Below are positions 50,072 to 60,987 of a DNA stretch of 64,000 nt, piece by piece (the stretch's first letter is position 1; the number at the start of each line of letters is the position of its first letter). The notes beneath the pieces were generated by a model. The model saw only the letters and a list, made by a program, of their open reading frames with translations. It searched no databases and was not told the DNA's origin. The position numbers and the translations under genes were made by a program. The DNA comes from Phytophthora colocasiae (Eukaryota; Oomycota; Peronosporomycetes; Peronosporales; Peronosporaceae), in contig JAGKQI010000101.1 of assembly GCA_018806915.1 (NCBI GenBank), positions 1,736,001 through 1,800,000 of the forward strand, given 5' to 3'.

Positions 50072-53000
50072 ATGGCGCAGCTTGAAGCGACTGCTGCGTT
50101 GGACGAGCTGTTGCTAGAGCAACGAGCTCTTGTGGATACTACGCTGTACCCACTACAGGAGAATACGCCCGTGCGTTGTTAATGTGTATGTTGGAAAGCT
50201 TTTGTATTCTAACAGTGCTTGTATTCCGATTATGACAGCTTGAAGACTTGGTGAATCACTTCCACTCGACGATTCTGGCTCTACAGCACCAGGAACCCTC
50301 TTTCTGGCAGCTGCAAGTGGTGGAGTACATCAGAAGCGTGTTAAAGTCTCAAATAGGTCGTTGTGTTGGCGACACAGTTGCTGGAGAGCAGCAAAACCAG
50401 GTGCTAATTGTGCCAGATGCCATCACTAAAGTGAAGACGAGTGTTAAATTGGAATCAACGCTGCAGCAACTACAAAAAGACGTGGAGATGCAGATAACCA
50501 GATTCAAGGAGGCTTTACCTGCTGATGATAAGCTACTGAGAGGTGCAGGAGTGGACAAACACTTTTTGGTTGAATTCTGGGAGAAACTTGAGGAGACGAG
50601 AGCTTTACAACAGTCAGAGGTAGAACGAGGGGTAGAACAAGAGGAACAGACATTCGAAAGTGGCTCCTTCGAGAGACTTTCGTTCGATGAAGATTTTAAC
50701 GATATGTCGAGGTCGGCAATAAGGTGGGGAACCAGTTCATCTCTCACTGTGAATGATGGAATTAACCTGCTAATTGCACTCAAAGTTTCCCGTGTATGGA
50801 GGATTTCCCCGCAACGATACGGCGAATGCAGAGTGAAGATATAGTTGAGCGAGCGTTTGGCCTGGGCGAACTGATGCAGGTCAAGTTTCTATTTTTATAT
50901 TTGCCGTCGATTGTTTCTAAACGTCGTTGGTACTGTAGATCCCCGTTGTGGAGATAATTCATTCCGGGCCGATGTTTTCAACTGCTTGTTCTGCAATCGT
51001 TGATTTGTTCTTGGACACAGAAATTCGAGGCGAACGATGTGAATCCGCTGAACGAGCCAAAAAGGTGATCTATGACTTGATGAATCAAGTTGAAGATGCG
51101 ACTCAATTTGCCGAGTTGTTTTGGGCAGTTCTCGATTTTATGGGGACACACCTGGAGACTGAAGAGCTTTTCCTGCACCGCCAAGACGTTTATGAAAGCA
51201 CTGACAACCGGACAATCGCCGTACTAGATTGTTTTCGCGTATTTCACTCTCTCTTGAGCAAGACTATGCATCACTGGGTCTACTTTTCAGCTGATACACT
51301 CGCCCAGCTTCTGCACTCGACGTTCCGGCTCCTGACGACGTACTCGAAGAGCTCAACTGAAGTCGAAACGAAGCAAATGCATCCTCTTACGATGCTGTTC
51401 CTAATCGATAATCATTCAGTGCGATGGTTTAAGCTGTGGCTACTCAACGCCCCAAATTCACGACAACTGTTTGCTGCGCTTGAAGACTCTGGCTTCGTCG
51501 CTGATATCCTCCAGGGCTTATCTCGAGTGCGACCATTGTTCAAGCCAGTGAATTCATCGAAATATGGCATTGAAAAGCGCACCATTCAAAGTGTACGCTG
51601 ACAATTTATTCAGGCGTTAAGGTTGGTGTTTCGCTAACGTTTTAATTCCGTGCAGGCATTGCTGGTCTTATCATGCATTTGCGAGTATCGACAAGGGCGG
51701 GAGTTGGTCAGTCGGTGGCAACGACTGCCTGCTCGCGCGTATATTAAACGGCGGCGTACGACATGGGAGAGACCTGAGCTGGAGATTGTTGCGGCGGAAA
51801 ATGATTCAGTATACCGCACTATACAAGTTCCAGTGTCTGAAGAGGTAATGGTAACTCATTTGAGAAAATTTACTACTAACCGCCTCTATTGACTGTCGAT
51901 AGAAGCTGCATGATGGCCTGGACATCAATTACGAACACCTCGGGAATAAAGTCGTTGACGCTGTCGTGCTTTCTGTCGGAGTGGTTTGTTTTCTTTCAGT
52001 GTATGTCACAATGAATTGACGTTCTAAAGGATTTTTATGTTTCTGTAGTTTTTCGTAACGGAGCCGAAGTGTTTACAAGAATGCAGCGAGATGCTGTACG
52101 AGCAGTGGTCGACAAGTATCTCCAATAGTGTAGCGGCTTATCTCCATGATACAGCTCTTGACGATGTACTTGCAGTTCTCGTGAAGGTATGCACCAAGAT
52201 AATTTTGAAATTTCTTATCTCGGTTAACTAACAAAAGGTATATTGTAAGATTATTGAAACGTGCTCGGCAGACCTCTGTGGTGAAATTATGCCTGCTTCT
52301 ATAGAGCTGGAAGAAAAGAACCCGTGGTTCCCATTCAGGCAGCCAAAGAGTGCTGTTGAAGTATGCCAACTTGTAATGGACAGCATCTCATTTCGAGCCC
52401 GACGTGGGGTTCTTAATACCGCCGATCTTCGAGTTGCTGGCCATCGTATATTTCGCGTGGTGTTGTCGAGCAAGTCTGTGGCAAAAGCTGCTGCTAAAAT
52501 GCCCACCTCTGACGTCGTGAGACGCGTGTTTGAACTTTGCAAACGTTCCCTACAATTGATGAAATGTGAGGTGGAGTCCTCAACTGAACGATGGAGTTGT
52601 GGTTCAAGCAGACTTCTCGAATTAATCGCGAATTTAGCCGTTTTGCCGCAATCCCTTAAGGTCGCGAGTGAAATTGGGCTTCTCGAGGTGCTCTGGACTG
52701 TTTGCGGATCACTTTCACTGCAGAATGATAACCCCGAATTTTCTCATCTCAGTAATTGTATCGCGACTGCTCTCAACCGCTCGGTGGAAGGTGTACACAT
52801 CATGAACGGCAAGTCACGTATACGCGTCTACCAGCAGCTTGAATTACCAGCCCTAAGTTTTCGAGAACTATTGGGTTGTTTGTCTTTCTCAGCGTTTGCA
52901 GTGAGATACTTTAGCCTCCCTGGTACCCAAGAAACCCCCTTTCAACTCATCAACGAACTCCAAGACTCAGTCAACTTTACAGTGGCTCTAAACAGCCCTG

Positions 53001-54714
53001 ACGACGAATGGCCTGAGCTGTTGGTGTCGCCCATGAGACGCTTGCAGTGGCTGCGGTGTTGCTTGAGCTCTCAATTCGCGTCGTCGGCACTTCTTTCACT
53101 TGATCGCAGTCCAATAATTGACTTCCTTTCGAAGACAATTGCCATTCACAAAGTTGGATTCTGCACGAGTTCCTGCCAAGCAGAAGACACCTGTTGCGTG
53201 GCGTTCCAGTTGATCCTTTCGCTCGTGTCAAGTTTGCCTTCCATGCTCGAGTGCAGCAGTCTGCTTTATGAACTCAAACTGATGGGCTATAATGAAAAGT
53301 GCTCATCCCAACGCACCTCGTTTTGTTGTGATAACGAGATCCTGGGGTCGTGCTCGTTTCTGGAGAAGCAGCTTCGCTATGAATTGGAGGTGGTTGGTGG
53401 TCCCAGCGAAAAGCTACCTCAAAGTGAACTTTTCGCCTTTGACGCGACGAGAACCCTTTACGAAGCTTCAACTGAAGAGAAGATACCATCTGCGTTTGCC
53501 TTCACTTTGCAGAAGAAAATACTCCGAGCTATTCAATATGGCGTCGAAGCTGGATTATCAACTCCTGTGGATTTTGTGCTGATCTCACAAGCTTCATGGG
53601 AATTGGTTAACGCTCTGGAGGCTGAACAACTTGCTGTAAACCGTCCTTTAGTCACCTGCAAACCAGCCACTGCTTTCACTGTGATCTTCGCCAAACTCAT
53701 TTACGATCTGATTATGAGCAAACGCAGTCGTTTGGAACGACCTGTTAAACCCAACGAAGTTGAGTCGAGTAGAAAGTCTGTCACCAGCTTCACGCAAAGT
53801 GGTGAGGAGTTTTTCCCGACAGATTCGGAGCGCAAACTGATGAATCGTTTCTACAAAAATTACGCACATGATTTATCTCTTGAGTCATCGCCCACGATGT
53901 TACACTGTATTATCAAGAAGTTTGGCAAGATGGCCATGGACTGCTTTCCAGTAACAGTATTGATGCTACTGCATCCGACGTACAATGAAGTCGAGATCTT
54001 GAACTTCTTGTCACTCTGCATTGCGAGTCCATCTGCTGGGTTTCTCTGGCCGAGAAGCAATGACATTGCTGAAGATGTTGTTCCACCTGCAGTGCTAATT
54101 GCCAAAGCGGTCCAGAATATTTTGGAAAAGGAATTTCCTCAGGTTTGCTGTTTACTGTGCCATTGAAGAAGACAGAAGTGCTAATTGTCATGCTTGCCTT
54201 ACAGATTTCGCAAACCATTGAGCAATGCCAGTGCTCACTGTTGAGCTTAGTGCAGCGATGGCACAGTCAGAGCTTCTGGAACTACTTTGATTGGGAAAAT
54301 GTAGTACTCTACATGTATTTCAACGCCCTCTATGGCGCTGAGTTTCAGGTACGTGTGTACAATATGCTGTGCCGAAGAGAACTGAAGCTCATTAGTTCTT
54401 GCTTTCAGGTGTATGTTATCGTCGCAATTCTGAGGCATCTGGAGCCTACAATGCGAGAGCTGACGTCCAACCACAACGGTCAAAGTCTCGCACCTTTCCT
54501 CACGCTCATTCGAAAACCTATTCGAGGTTTCCGATTCAGCCCGTGGCGATCATTTTTGCTGCGCCTTCGAAGTGAATATCATGAAGCAGTGGAGACTCTT
54601 CTATTCCGGACGGGGGGAGATATAGATGAAAGCGATTTGAACCGCTCAGACTCTCCGCTTACGCCCAAAGTGAATGCTTTTGGGAATTCGCAGCTCTCTC
54701 ATACTTTCCTCTAG
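50072..54714 (+). CDS. TBC1D32/BROMI-like protein, ten exons
   Basis: Exons 50072-50170, 50239-50723, 50786-50879, 50939-51592, 51656-51844, 51903-51983, 52049-52186, 52250-54142, 54205-54348, 54409-54714; the sum is divisible by three and gives 1360 residues, close to human TBC1D32 (about 1257). The long middle is helical and repeat-like without a sharp motif. The C-terminus has FWNYFDWENVVLYMYFNALYG, FQVYVIVAILRHLEPTM and GFRFSPW, resembling the TBC-like end of TBC1D32 (broad-minded), which acts in ciliary assembly with the kinase CCRK. The acceptors of exons 3 and 8 are less certain. Oomycetes have flagellate zoospores, so a ciliary role fits. The identification rests on the last 150 residues. 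Confidence 0.65.
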
Positions 54715-55419
54715 CTCCACCATATCGACATCGGTAACCTCACTCGACTTTACTTCACAGTTGCCATTGCCTTGCGTTTCTTCCCCCGTATCCACTTGCA
54801 TGTTGGAATCTTGTAGCTTTGCCTGCATCAGCTTCTTCTTCTTCTGTTGACGTCTGCGTTTACGTGCTTCGCGTTTCTTGCTCGTCTCAGCGTCCACCTC
54901 CGGCTTATAAGTTTCCTCTCGTTTGGTTGTCTTCTTCTTGGCCTTTTGCTGGTGGAACGAAAAGGACTCCGGATACTGATGAACTTGGACCAAATGCCGT
55001 GTTCGCTTGTCGTCGTGCTGGAAGGTCTCAGGACAACCGTCAACCAGGCAAACGTACATTGGTTTCTTCTTGGATAAAATCTTGAAGAATGCGTCGTGGG
55101 TCTCACTACGCAGTACAAATGGTCAATAATATGCAGTTCCTCTTCAAATTCAATGCAAAAAGCCTCACCTAATGTGAATATCCAGCAGACGCAAGCTCAG
55201 GAATGACCGCGAACACTCCCGACAAACGTTCCGATGCATCCTTCAAGCAAAATATCCCCCTTAGCCTTTAAATTGATTGCTCCTCAAAGCTGTCACGTAC
55301 ATGTCATAATGCTCCTCGTACGCGGCCACGGACTGAAAACCTACATTACAGTTTGCCAGTCGGCAAGTGAGCGACGATGCTCGCTCATCTCCATCTAACT
55401 TTTCTTCCGGCTGCACCAT
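54646..55419 (-). CDS. ZNF511-like C2H2 zinc-finger protein
   Basis: Minus-strand exons 55301-55419, 55169-55240 and 54646-55105; phases match, 216 residues from MVQPEEK. Three zinc-finger-like blocks are seen: CRLANCNVGFQSVAAYEEHY, then HRNVCRECSRSFLSLRLLD with IHISETHDAFF, then YVCLVDGCPETF ending in HLVQVHQYPESF. The order and spacing (EAYEHHYNTLHRNVC, EWHD, YQCLVEGC) match human ZNF511 as remembered. A Lys/Arg-rich stretch near 155-165 could be a nuclear localisation signal. A further upstream exon is possible (HSLFDAGTRLWAAKYY near 55520-55570). Its last 69 coding bases overlap the end of the BROMI-like gene. Confidence 0.75.
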
Positions 55420-55799
55420 TAACCTGGAAAATCACGAAGCCATTACTTTTCCTACCCTCGTGCTTCGTCACATCCATACTCGGCGGGGATGACCCCGGCT
55501 ATCGACGTACTCTGGCTTCTGGTAATACTTGGCCGCCCATAGACGCGTACCGGCATCGAACAATGAGTGCTCAGGTGAGTACTTGCGGATGCATTTCCCG
55601 TTCGTGAGCTCCCGGATCCGCTCTAATTCGAACATCCCTTTGTTGAAAATAGGTAAACGCCTACCGAAGTTGTTTTAGGCTTCACTTCAGTCCACGAGGT
55701 TAACCCTTTTTGTCCTCTGCTCACCCTTTCTGTGCTGACAACAAAAAAAGAGCACTTCTTGAACTGTTTGTCTAGATGGGTACACTAAACGTATCTTGT

Positions 55800-56138
55800 T
55801 TTGTATGGCAACATTGCCATACATCTCCCAACAATGTCGTCCATTGACACGGGCCGCTCTTCGCGACGCTCATCCTTAGTCCAACCGCACAGGGCCCTCA
55901 ACAACGACAGAGGGTGGCACGCGACCACTACCCTCCACCGTCAGCCTTTTCCGCACTTTTTGTCGCGAAATGCGACCCGCATGGACTCTAAATGCTTCTC
56001 CCAGTACCGTAGTGTTGAATGCGAGTACGCCTTGCCGTTGCAGAAGGCCACACGCGTCTCGCCCGATGAAAGGAAATCTTTAACCGTCTTGATCTTGAAC
56101 TCGATGGTGTGTGCGAGCTTGATGCGATGAGGTGGCAT
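55800..56138 (-). pseudogene. pogo-type transposase N-terminal relic
   Basis: The frame 55941-56138 starts MPPHRIKLAHTIEFKIKTVK and continues GETRVAFCNGKAYSHSTLRY, W. This fits the N-terminal helix-turn-helix (x-T-x-E-F-K-L-x-V-V ... S-x-L-R-x-W) of pogo-like transposases. Related sequence continues to about 55800 in another frame (MDDIVGRCMAMLP). No catalytic domain follows. Confidence 0.45.
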
Positions 56139-56475
56139 GGTGCCAAGAGCGCGCCATTCGATCGCGCATCAAAATGCTACCCTCTTCTGCAAAACGAACT
56201 TCCCTACTTTTGAGAATCAATGGTGGCCATCCATACAAAAAAAACTACCGTCAATATCGGAAAGACTTGGCACCTGTCAAAAGTGCTTTAGGGACGGGTG
56301 CCAAATCTATTCGATTTTTGTGGCAGATAAATTGCATCCATTGCCTGTCGAACACAATGACGACTGGTTTTCCTTCACATGTTCCTTGTTTATGAATAAG
56401 TTCGTTCTCGCGGTGCACCGGTGGTAACGTAGACGTGGAAATTTCTTCCACTTCAACAACTGTAATCTCATCATC

Positions 56476-56736
56476 TCAAGGTGCTGTAGTAACAGCAGTC
56501 GTATCGGCGCTGAAGTTAGTAGAAGACTGATCGCGGCGATTGCGGCGAGCATGCTTCTCTTTGTTCTTGAGCTTATAACATTGCTCAATGACATGGCCGG
56601 ACTTCTTGCAATAGCGACATCTCTGGCTAGAAGAGGGTGACAAAGATTGACGACGACTTCGAGTACTCCCAGAATCGATTTCCATTGATTCTGGCTCATT
56701 GTCTTGTCCTCGTGTTGTTGTAGACTGTTGCTGATG
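56476..56736 (-). pseudogene. gag nucleocapsid zinc knuckle
   Basis: Continues the gag frame after the TAG codon. It contains CRYCKKSGHVIEQC, a CCHC knuckle with standard C-x2-C-x4-H-x4-C spacing, then a basic run (KHARRNRRDQ) that would bind RNA. It ends at 56476. Confidence 0.75.
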
Positions 56737-57363
56737 CTAGTTACCGTTGGAAGAGGAATAAGATCGATCGTGAAACGGTAACGGTGGACGATAGTTCTTC
56801 CCACGTGTATGATGCGATCGATCATATTCCAAAGCAATTTTCATTGCCTGTGACACGGTAGTACAGCGGCAGTATTGAACTTCTTCACGTGTTGGACTAA
56901 CAAGTCCACGCGTAAAGTACGTGATCTTCTCCAACTCAGTCATCTCTGTGACTTGCATGACTGCTTCACTGAAACGAGATATATTTTCCTCCAGGTTGGG
57001 ACAATTCTTCTGCTTGAGCGCGTACAGTTGATCACGCAGTCGATTTTGCAAATCCGGAGGCACAAATTCATCAGTTAATTTGGCGATAAGGTCTTGCATG
57101 TCATTGATATCACGCTTGTTCAGCTTGTACCAAGCAGCTTTTCCTTTAAAGTTTGCAGTTGTAATTGCCAAAATTCGGGAACTTTGGTCGCCATTCTTCC
57201 AATCAATATTCTTTGCTTCAAAGTACTGAGCAAGATGTTCGAAGTACAAATCCACAGATTCACCCATCTTGCCATAGAATTGCGACAAGCGGATTCCTTC
57301 CACTTTGACTTTACGTTTGGACATGGCTTCCAGCAGCTGTTGTTGATTATCGACCATTTCCAT
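56737..57363 (-). pseudogene. gag capsid part, ends at a single in-frame stop
   Basis: 208 codons beginning MEMVDNQQQLLEAMSKRK. The block FYGKMGESVDLYFEHLAQYF, W, with AAWYKLN and the run DQLYALKQ, is the retrotransposon gag (capsid) pattern. A TAG at 56738-56740 separates it from the zinc-knuckle part, which continues in the same frame (HQQQSTTTRGQDNEPE). One substitution would account for the break; readthrough is another option. Confidence 0.7.
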
Positions 57364-57489
57364 AATTTCCCTGAGTGATGGTCGCAGAGGACCACCCTTG
57401 CGGATTTATAGAAGTCATCAGTGGTAAAGAAAAGGTTCAATTTGCCGCGGGGCTGCGTAGGTGTGCACGGCACAGAGGAAGTTTAGTTG

Positions 57490-57863
57490 ACTCGTAGAGT
57501 CCTGCTTGCAAGGCACTTGCCTTCGGTTCTATACAAGAACCAAGTAGTCCACTAAATACGGGACTCACAGAGTCAGTGTCCCTATAACAAAGGACTAACA
57601 CTAACTATGTAAAATGCAAACTGATTTTTATTGACTTTATTGCCCTAATCCTAAATGTAACGGATTTAGTATCTAACATACTAAATCCTAATCAAAATGC
57701 AACGTGAGGCTCTGAGGCCATCTACGTATCTACTCGTGTGTGTCACACCATTATGTACCCACATAAGTGTATCATGAGTGTCACACACCATTATGTACCC
57801 ACATAAATGTATCCACGTGTGTCACACACCAACGAGAAACATTCGTGTAACATCCCCGTTACA
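57490..57863 (-). repeat. Candidate 3' LTR of the minus-strand gypsy element
   Basis: On the minus strand a polypurine tract is followed directly by TGTAACGGGGATGTTACACG, a good LTR start with its own short inverted repeat. AATAAA signals lie at about 57635-57650. The end near 57490 (about CGAGTCA) is a guess because the second copy is outside the window. The LTR contains a 40-bp direct repeat (CATTATGTACCCACATAA at 57749 and 57789). Confidence 0.55.
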
Positions 57864-57875
57864 CTCTCCCCCACC
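57864..57875 (-). other. Polypurine tract of the minus-strand gypsy element
   Basis: GGTGGGGGAGAG on the minus strand, directly before TGTAAC. It would prime plus-strand DNA synthesis in the retroelement cycle. It supports the LTR boundary at 57863. Confidence 0.6.
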
Positions 57876-58774
57876 AAGATTCCGGATACCGTATCCGGAA
57901 AGTGTAAACACGCGACGCGATTATCGGCCGATTGCCACGGCACCTTGCCTTGCGCGGACGGCGCTGTCTCTCGTGCGTGTTACACGCCTCCGTACGCGAT
58001 GCCACTTGGTACACACTTGGGCCCAATGCTTACCAAGCATAGGGGCCTACTGGCTCGAGTCAAGGGGCTCTACGGGCATGGAAAGAAGGCCACAGGTGGC
58101 GTATCTATGATACTACTGGATCAGTGATCCACAGGGCAAGCCTTCCAAGCTACCAACGGTTCCACGAACCACACAGCAGTGGGGCCCACTCGCTTCACAG
58201 TTAATGTGACCCTCGGATGAGCACTGTGTGCAGGGCTTGATGCCCAAGTTGTCCTTGAAGCAGGCGCAAGCGCCACTATGTGTCACAGACACTGTGTCTT
58301 GTGAATACACGTGCTCAGCACAGTCGTAGACACGACAACGAGCACCAGACAGCTAAGCTGTCGCTCAGGAGGTGCATATCTACCTCCTACTGCTATGCAG
58401 CATGCGGGGCCCAATGCCTTGGCCTCCCTGGCATCCACAGTGCCTCATGACATAGTCATACCCATTGAACGCTTCTAGCGTCAGGTGATCGGATAGAATC
58501 CGTTTCCATCACCACTTGCCGTTTAGACAGAACGTCATTAAGACGGTTGTTCATCACGAACCATCTTCGCTTCATGATCGCGAAGCTCCGGGCCATAGGC
58601 CAGTGTTGTTAAAGGGTCAAAGACCCTTGAAACACGCGCGCGAGGCGCATGTAGCTCTACTGCGCTTGCAATTTGAGCATTCGATGCCACGTCGACGGCA
58701 CCGACGTGCTCGCTGCAAGTATTGCAGCTACGGGTCAGAGCCTGAGCTCAGCAACGACCCTGTGGACTCCCACC
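57876..58774 (-). other. 3' untranslated part of the gypsy element
   Basis: No coding potential beyond chance on either strand. It lies between the pol stop codon and the polypurine tract, which is the expected place for a 3' untranslated region of a gypsy element of this kind. Confidence 0.5.
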
Positions 58775-60952
58775 TTAGTGGGAGGTGCTTGGCACCCGGC
58801 GACTCCGTCGCACGCCCACCGGGCGGTCTGACACCGGGTGTGCCCGATCATACGCGTCAACGACGTCGGGGCAATCCTGCCGTAGTGGCACCTCGAACTC
58901 CCACGAGTTCTGTGAGTGAGGGTAACCTCGCCACTTCACCAGATACTGGTTGTGTCCTTGGCGACGACGCCGCGCCATCAGGCGATCCACGTGATAGTGA
59001 AGCTCACCTTGCTCATCGAGCAGAGCAGGAGGAGGACGAGCGGTCGATGGGTTCTCGCGCTGCGAGTGTAGACGCGCTGCATTGCTTGCAGACCCGCGTC
59101 GGCTCGGTGAAGGAGCACGACCACCACGTTGGTCATCAGACCCATCGCTTAGCGACTGGTCTCGAGGAGACCTAGAGTCGCGGGGACCGGTATGAGTCGC
59201 GTCTGGTGCTGCATCAGCGGGTCTAAGACCTCGAGCATCACGTTTCTCCGGATTGACAAGACCTGTTGGTTCGGATGCAACCACCTGTGGCTCTGCCACC
59301 TGCTGCCGTGCAGCCTTCGTCCGACTCGGCGCCAGCGCCTCAGAACTCACAAGAGCAGGGTCCCGATATGGCTTAAGCAAGCCCACGTAGAACACAGGAT
59401 GTGTTCGCATACGCTTTGGCAAGTCAAGCGTGTATGCCAGGCCCTTCTTGGCCACGACCGTGAACGGTCCAATGAAGCGCGGCCGCAACTTCGTCTTGAA
59501 GACGGCTGACACTGCGTGTGTAGGCAGGTTCTTAGCGTTTAATAAAACGTGGTCGCCGACCTTGAACTCCCACATGTTGCTTCTGCCTTTGGCATCAGCT
59601 TGTTCCTTTTGAACATCTTGGCTTTCAGCCATTGCGTCACGCACACGGCGTAAGACGCTAAGCCTCATCGAGAGGAAGTCATCGACTTGCTTGCGAACAG
59701 CAAGGGGGCTGACATCAGCAAGCTCGGAGTCGAGCGACGGCACAGCCTCTCCCCCACCAAGCCCAAGGCTACCGCGTGGCGGAGTGAGCGGGACGCGCGG
59801 ATGCGCAAGGCCGTTCACGTAGAACGGGGTGAAGCCTGTCGAGGCATGCACCGCGTTGTTCATTGAGAACTCAACGAGAGGGAGCATAGCGCTCCAACGC
59901 TTCGGCGTTTCAGCGCATACGCTGCGGAGGATGTCCTCCAGGACGCGGTTCACGCGTTCAGTCTGACCGTCGGTCTGCGGATGATCCGCCGTGGACATGT
60001 CCAGTCGAGTGCCAAGCACTTTGAAGACGGACGTCCAGAAGTGACCCGTGAAACGGGGGTCTCGATCCGAGACAATGGTCTCTGGCAGCCCATGCTGGCG
60101 GAAGACCCGATCGATAAAGATCGTCGCTGTACCAGCGCCATCGACGGTGTCCGGCACAGCCGCTAGGTGAGCCATCTTGCTCAGACGGTCAACAAAGACC
60201 ACAACGCCTGTGTTGCCTGCCGTATCCTTCGGCAGGCCAAACACGAAGTCCATACTCATGGACTGCCAACACCCAGAGGGTACAGGCAAGCTCGCCAAAG
60301 GCGCTGCCGCATGCGGCGAGGGTTTAACCCGCTGAAACGTCTCGCACGTGTGCACATATGTGCTGACCCACTTGTAAATCTTCGGCCACCAGTACATGGA
60401 GCTCACCGAGCCGTAGGTCTTCTCGCGACCGAGGTGGCCGCTTGTGGGCGTGTCGTGGGCCTCATAGAGGATACGATACTTCAGGTCCTCATCGTGAGGA
60501 ACCACCACACGTGGTGGGTCATCCTGACCCGTGCTGTAGTACAGCAGACCGCCTTCCAGGCTATAGCGTTGGAGTCTCGCCTTTAGGCGTCGTGACAGAG
60601 TCACCTTTGAGTCCTTAAACTCATCGCTCCCTAGAGCTTGAAGCAGCGCGACACAAGAGTCGTCCTGAGCGTACGCTGCTCGAACCATGTCCGTCACGGA
60701 CGACGTCACCGAGGTGACATGAGATAACTCATAGTCCGGGCGACGTGATAACGCGTCAGCGAGGACGTTCTGCCTGCCAGGCTTGTACTTCACCTCGAAG
60801 TTATACTCCGCAAAGAAGGAGAGCCATCGGGCCATCCTCTGCGAGAGGTGAGGCGACTGCGTCGCTGTGCGTAGTGACGCATGATCCGTGTAGATCACAA
60901 ACGGCTTGGAGCCGAGCAGGTGAACCCTGAATTTGACGAGAGCGTACTTCAT
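58775..60952 (-). CDS. Gypsy pol, second part: RNase H end, integrase, chromodomain
   Basis: 725 codons. It begins within RNase H (MKYALVKFRVHLLG, IYTDHASLR, ADALSRRP near residue 68). Integrase follows: zinc finger with GHLGREKTYG and a CETFQRVK block (usual C-x2-C reduced to one Cys by CETF), core with SMDFVFGLP (Asp), IVSDRDPRF (Asp) and TDGQTERVNRVLE (Glu). A GPF-type block (RFIGPFTVV) and HPVFYVGLLKPY come next. The chromodomain near the C-terminus has YLVKWRGYPHSQNSWEFE. It would integrate the cDNA, guided by chromatin marks. Upstream a one-base shift separates it from the first part. Confidence 0.85.
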   Translation of the reverse strand: MKYALVKFRVHLLGSKPFVIYTDHASLRTATQSPHLSQRMARWLSFFAEYNFEVKYKPGRQNVLADALSRRPDYELSHVTSVTSSVTDMVRAAYAQDDSCVALLQALGSDEFKDSKVTLSRRLKARLQRYSLEGGLLYYSTGQDDPPRVVVPHDEDLKYRILYEAHDTPTSGHLGREKTYGSVSSMYWWPKIYKWVSTYVHTCETFQRVKPSPHAAAPLASLPVPSGCWQSMSMDFVFGLPKDTAGNTGVVVFVDRLSKMAHLAAVPDTVDGAGTATIFIDRVFRQHGLPETIVSDRDPRFTGHFWTSVFKVLGTRLDMSTADHPQTDGQTERVNRVLEDILRSVCAETPKRWSAMLPLVEFSMNNAVHASTGFTPFYVNGLAHPRVPLTPPRGSLGLGGGEAVPSLDSELADVSPLAVRKQVDDFLSMRLSVLRRVRDAMAESQDVQKEQADAKGRSNMWEFKVGDHVLLNAKNLPTHAVSAVFKTKLRPRFIGPFTVVAKKGLAYTLDLPKRMRTHPVFYVGLLKPYRDPALVSSEALAPSRTKAARQQVAEPQVVASEPTGLVNPEKRDARGLRPADAAPDATHTGPRDSRSPRDQSLSDGSDDQRGGRAPSPSRRGSASNAARLHSQRENPSTARPPPALLDEQGELHYHVDRLMARRRRQGHNQYLVKWRGYPHSQNSWEFEVPLRQDCPDVVDAYDRAHPVSDRPVGVRRSRRVPSTSH

Positions 60953-60987
60953 CGCAAGTAGCTCCTTGTCATGAACTGGATAGTTCT

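Larger units (their letters stand above)
56250..57480 (-). mobile_element. Ty3/gypsy gag fragment
   Basis: Minus-strand remnant of a different gypsy element from the one at 57490-64000, whose gag finger is unlike this one. It includes the capsid and nucleocapsid parts, then loses similarity at about 56250; pol is absent. It lies directly inside the LTR candidate at 57490-57863. Confidence 0.6.

Noticed and set aside
55500..55600. Upstream exon of the ZNF511-like gene (HSLFDAGTRLWAAKYY)
   Set aside because: The stretch is plausible coding sequence on the minus strand, but no donor site joins it in phase to the exon at 55301-55419, so it was mentioned only as a possibility.
58516..59175. Plus-strand frame of 219 codons
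   Set aside because: Antisense to the gypsy integrase C-terminus and chromodomain; no motif.
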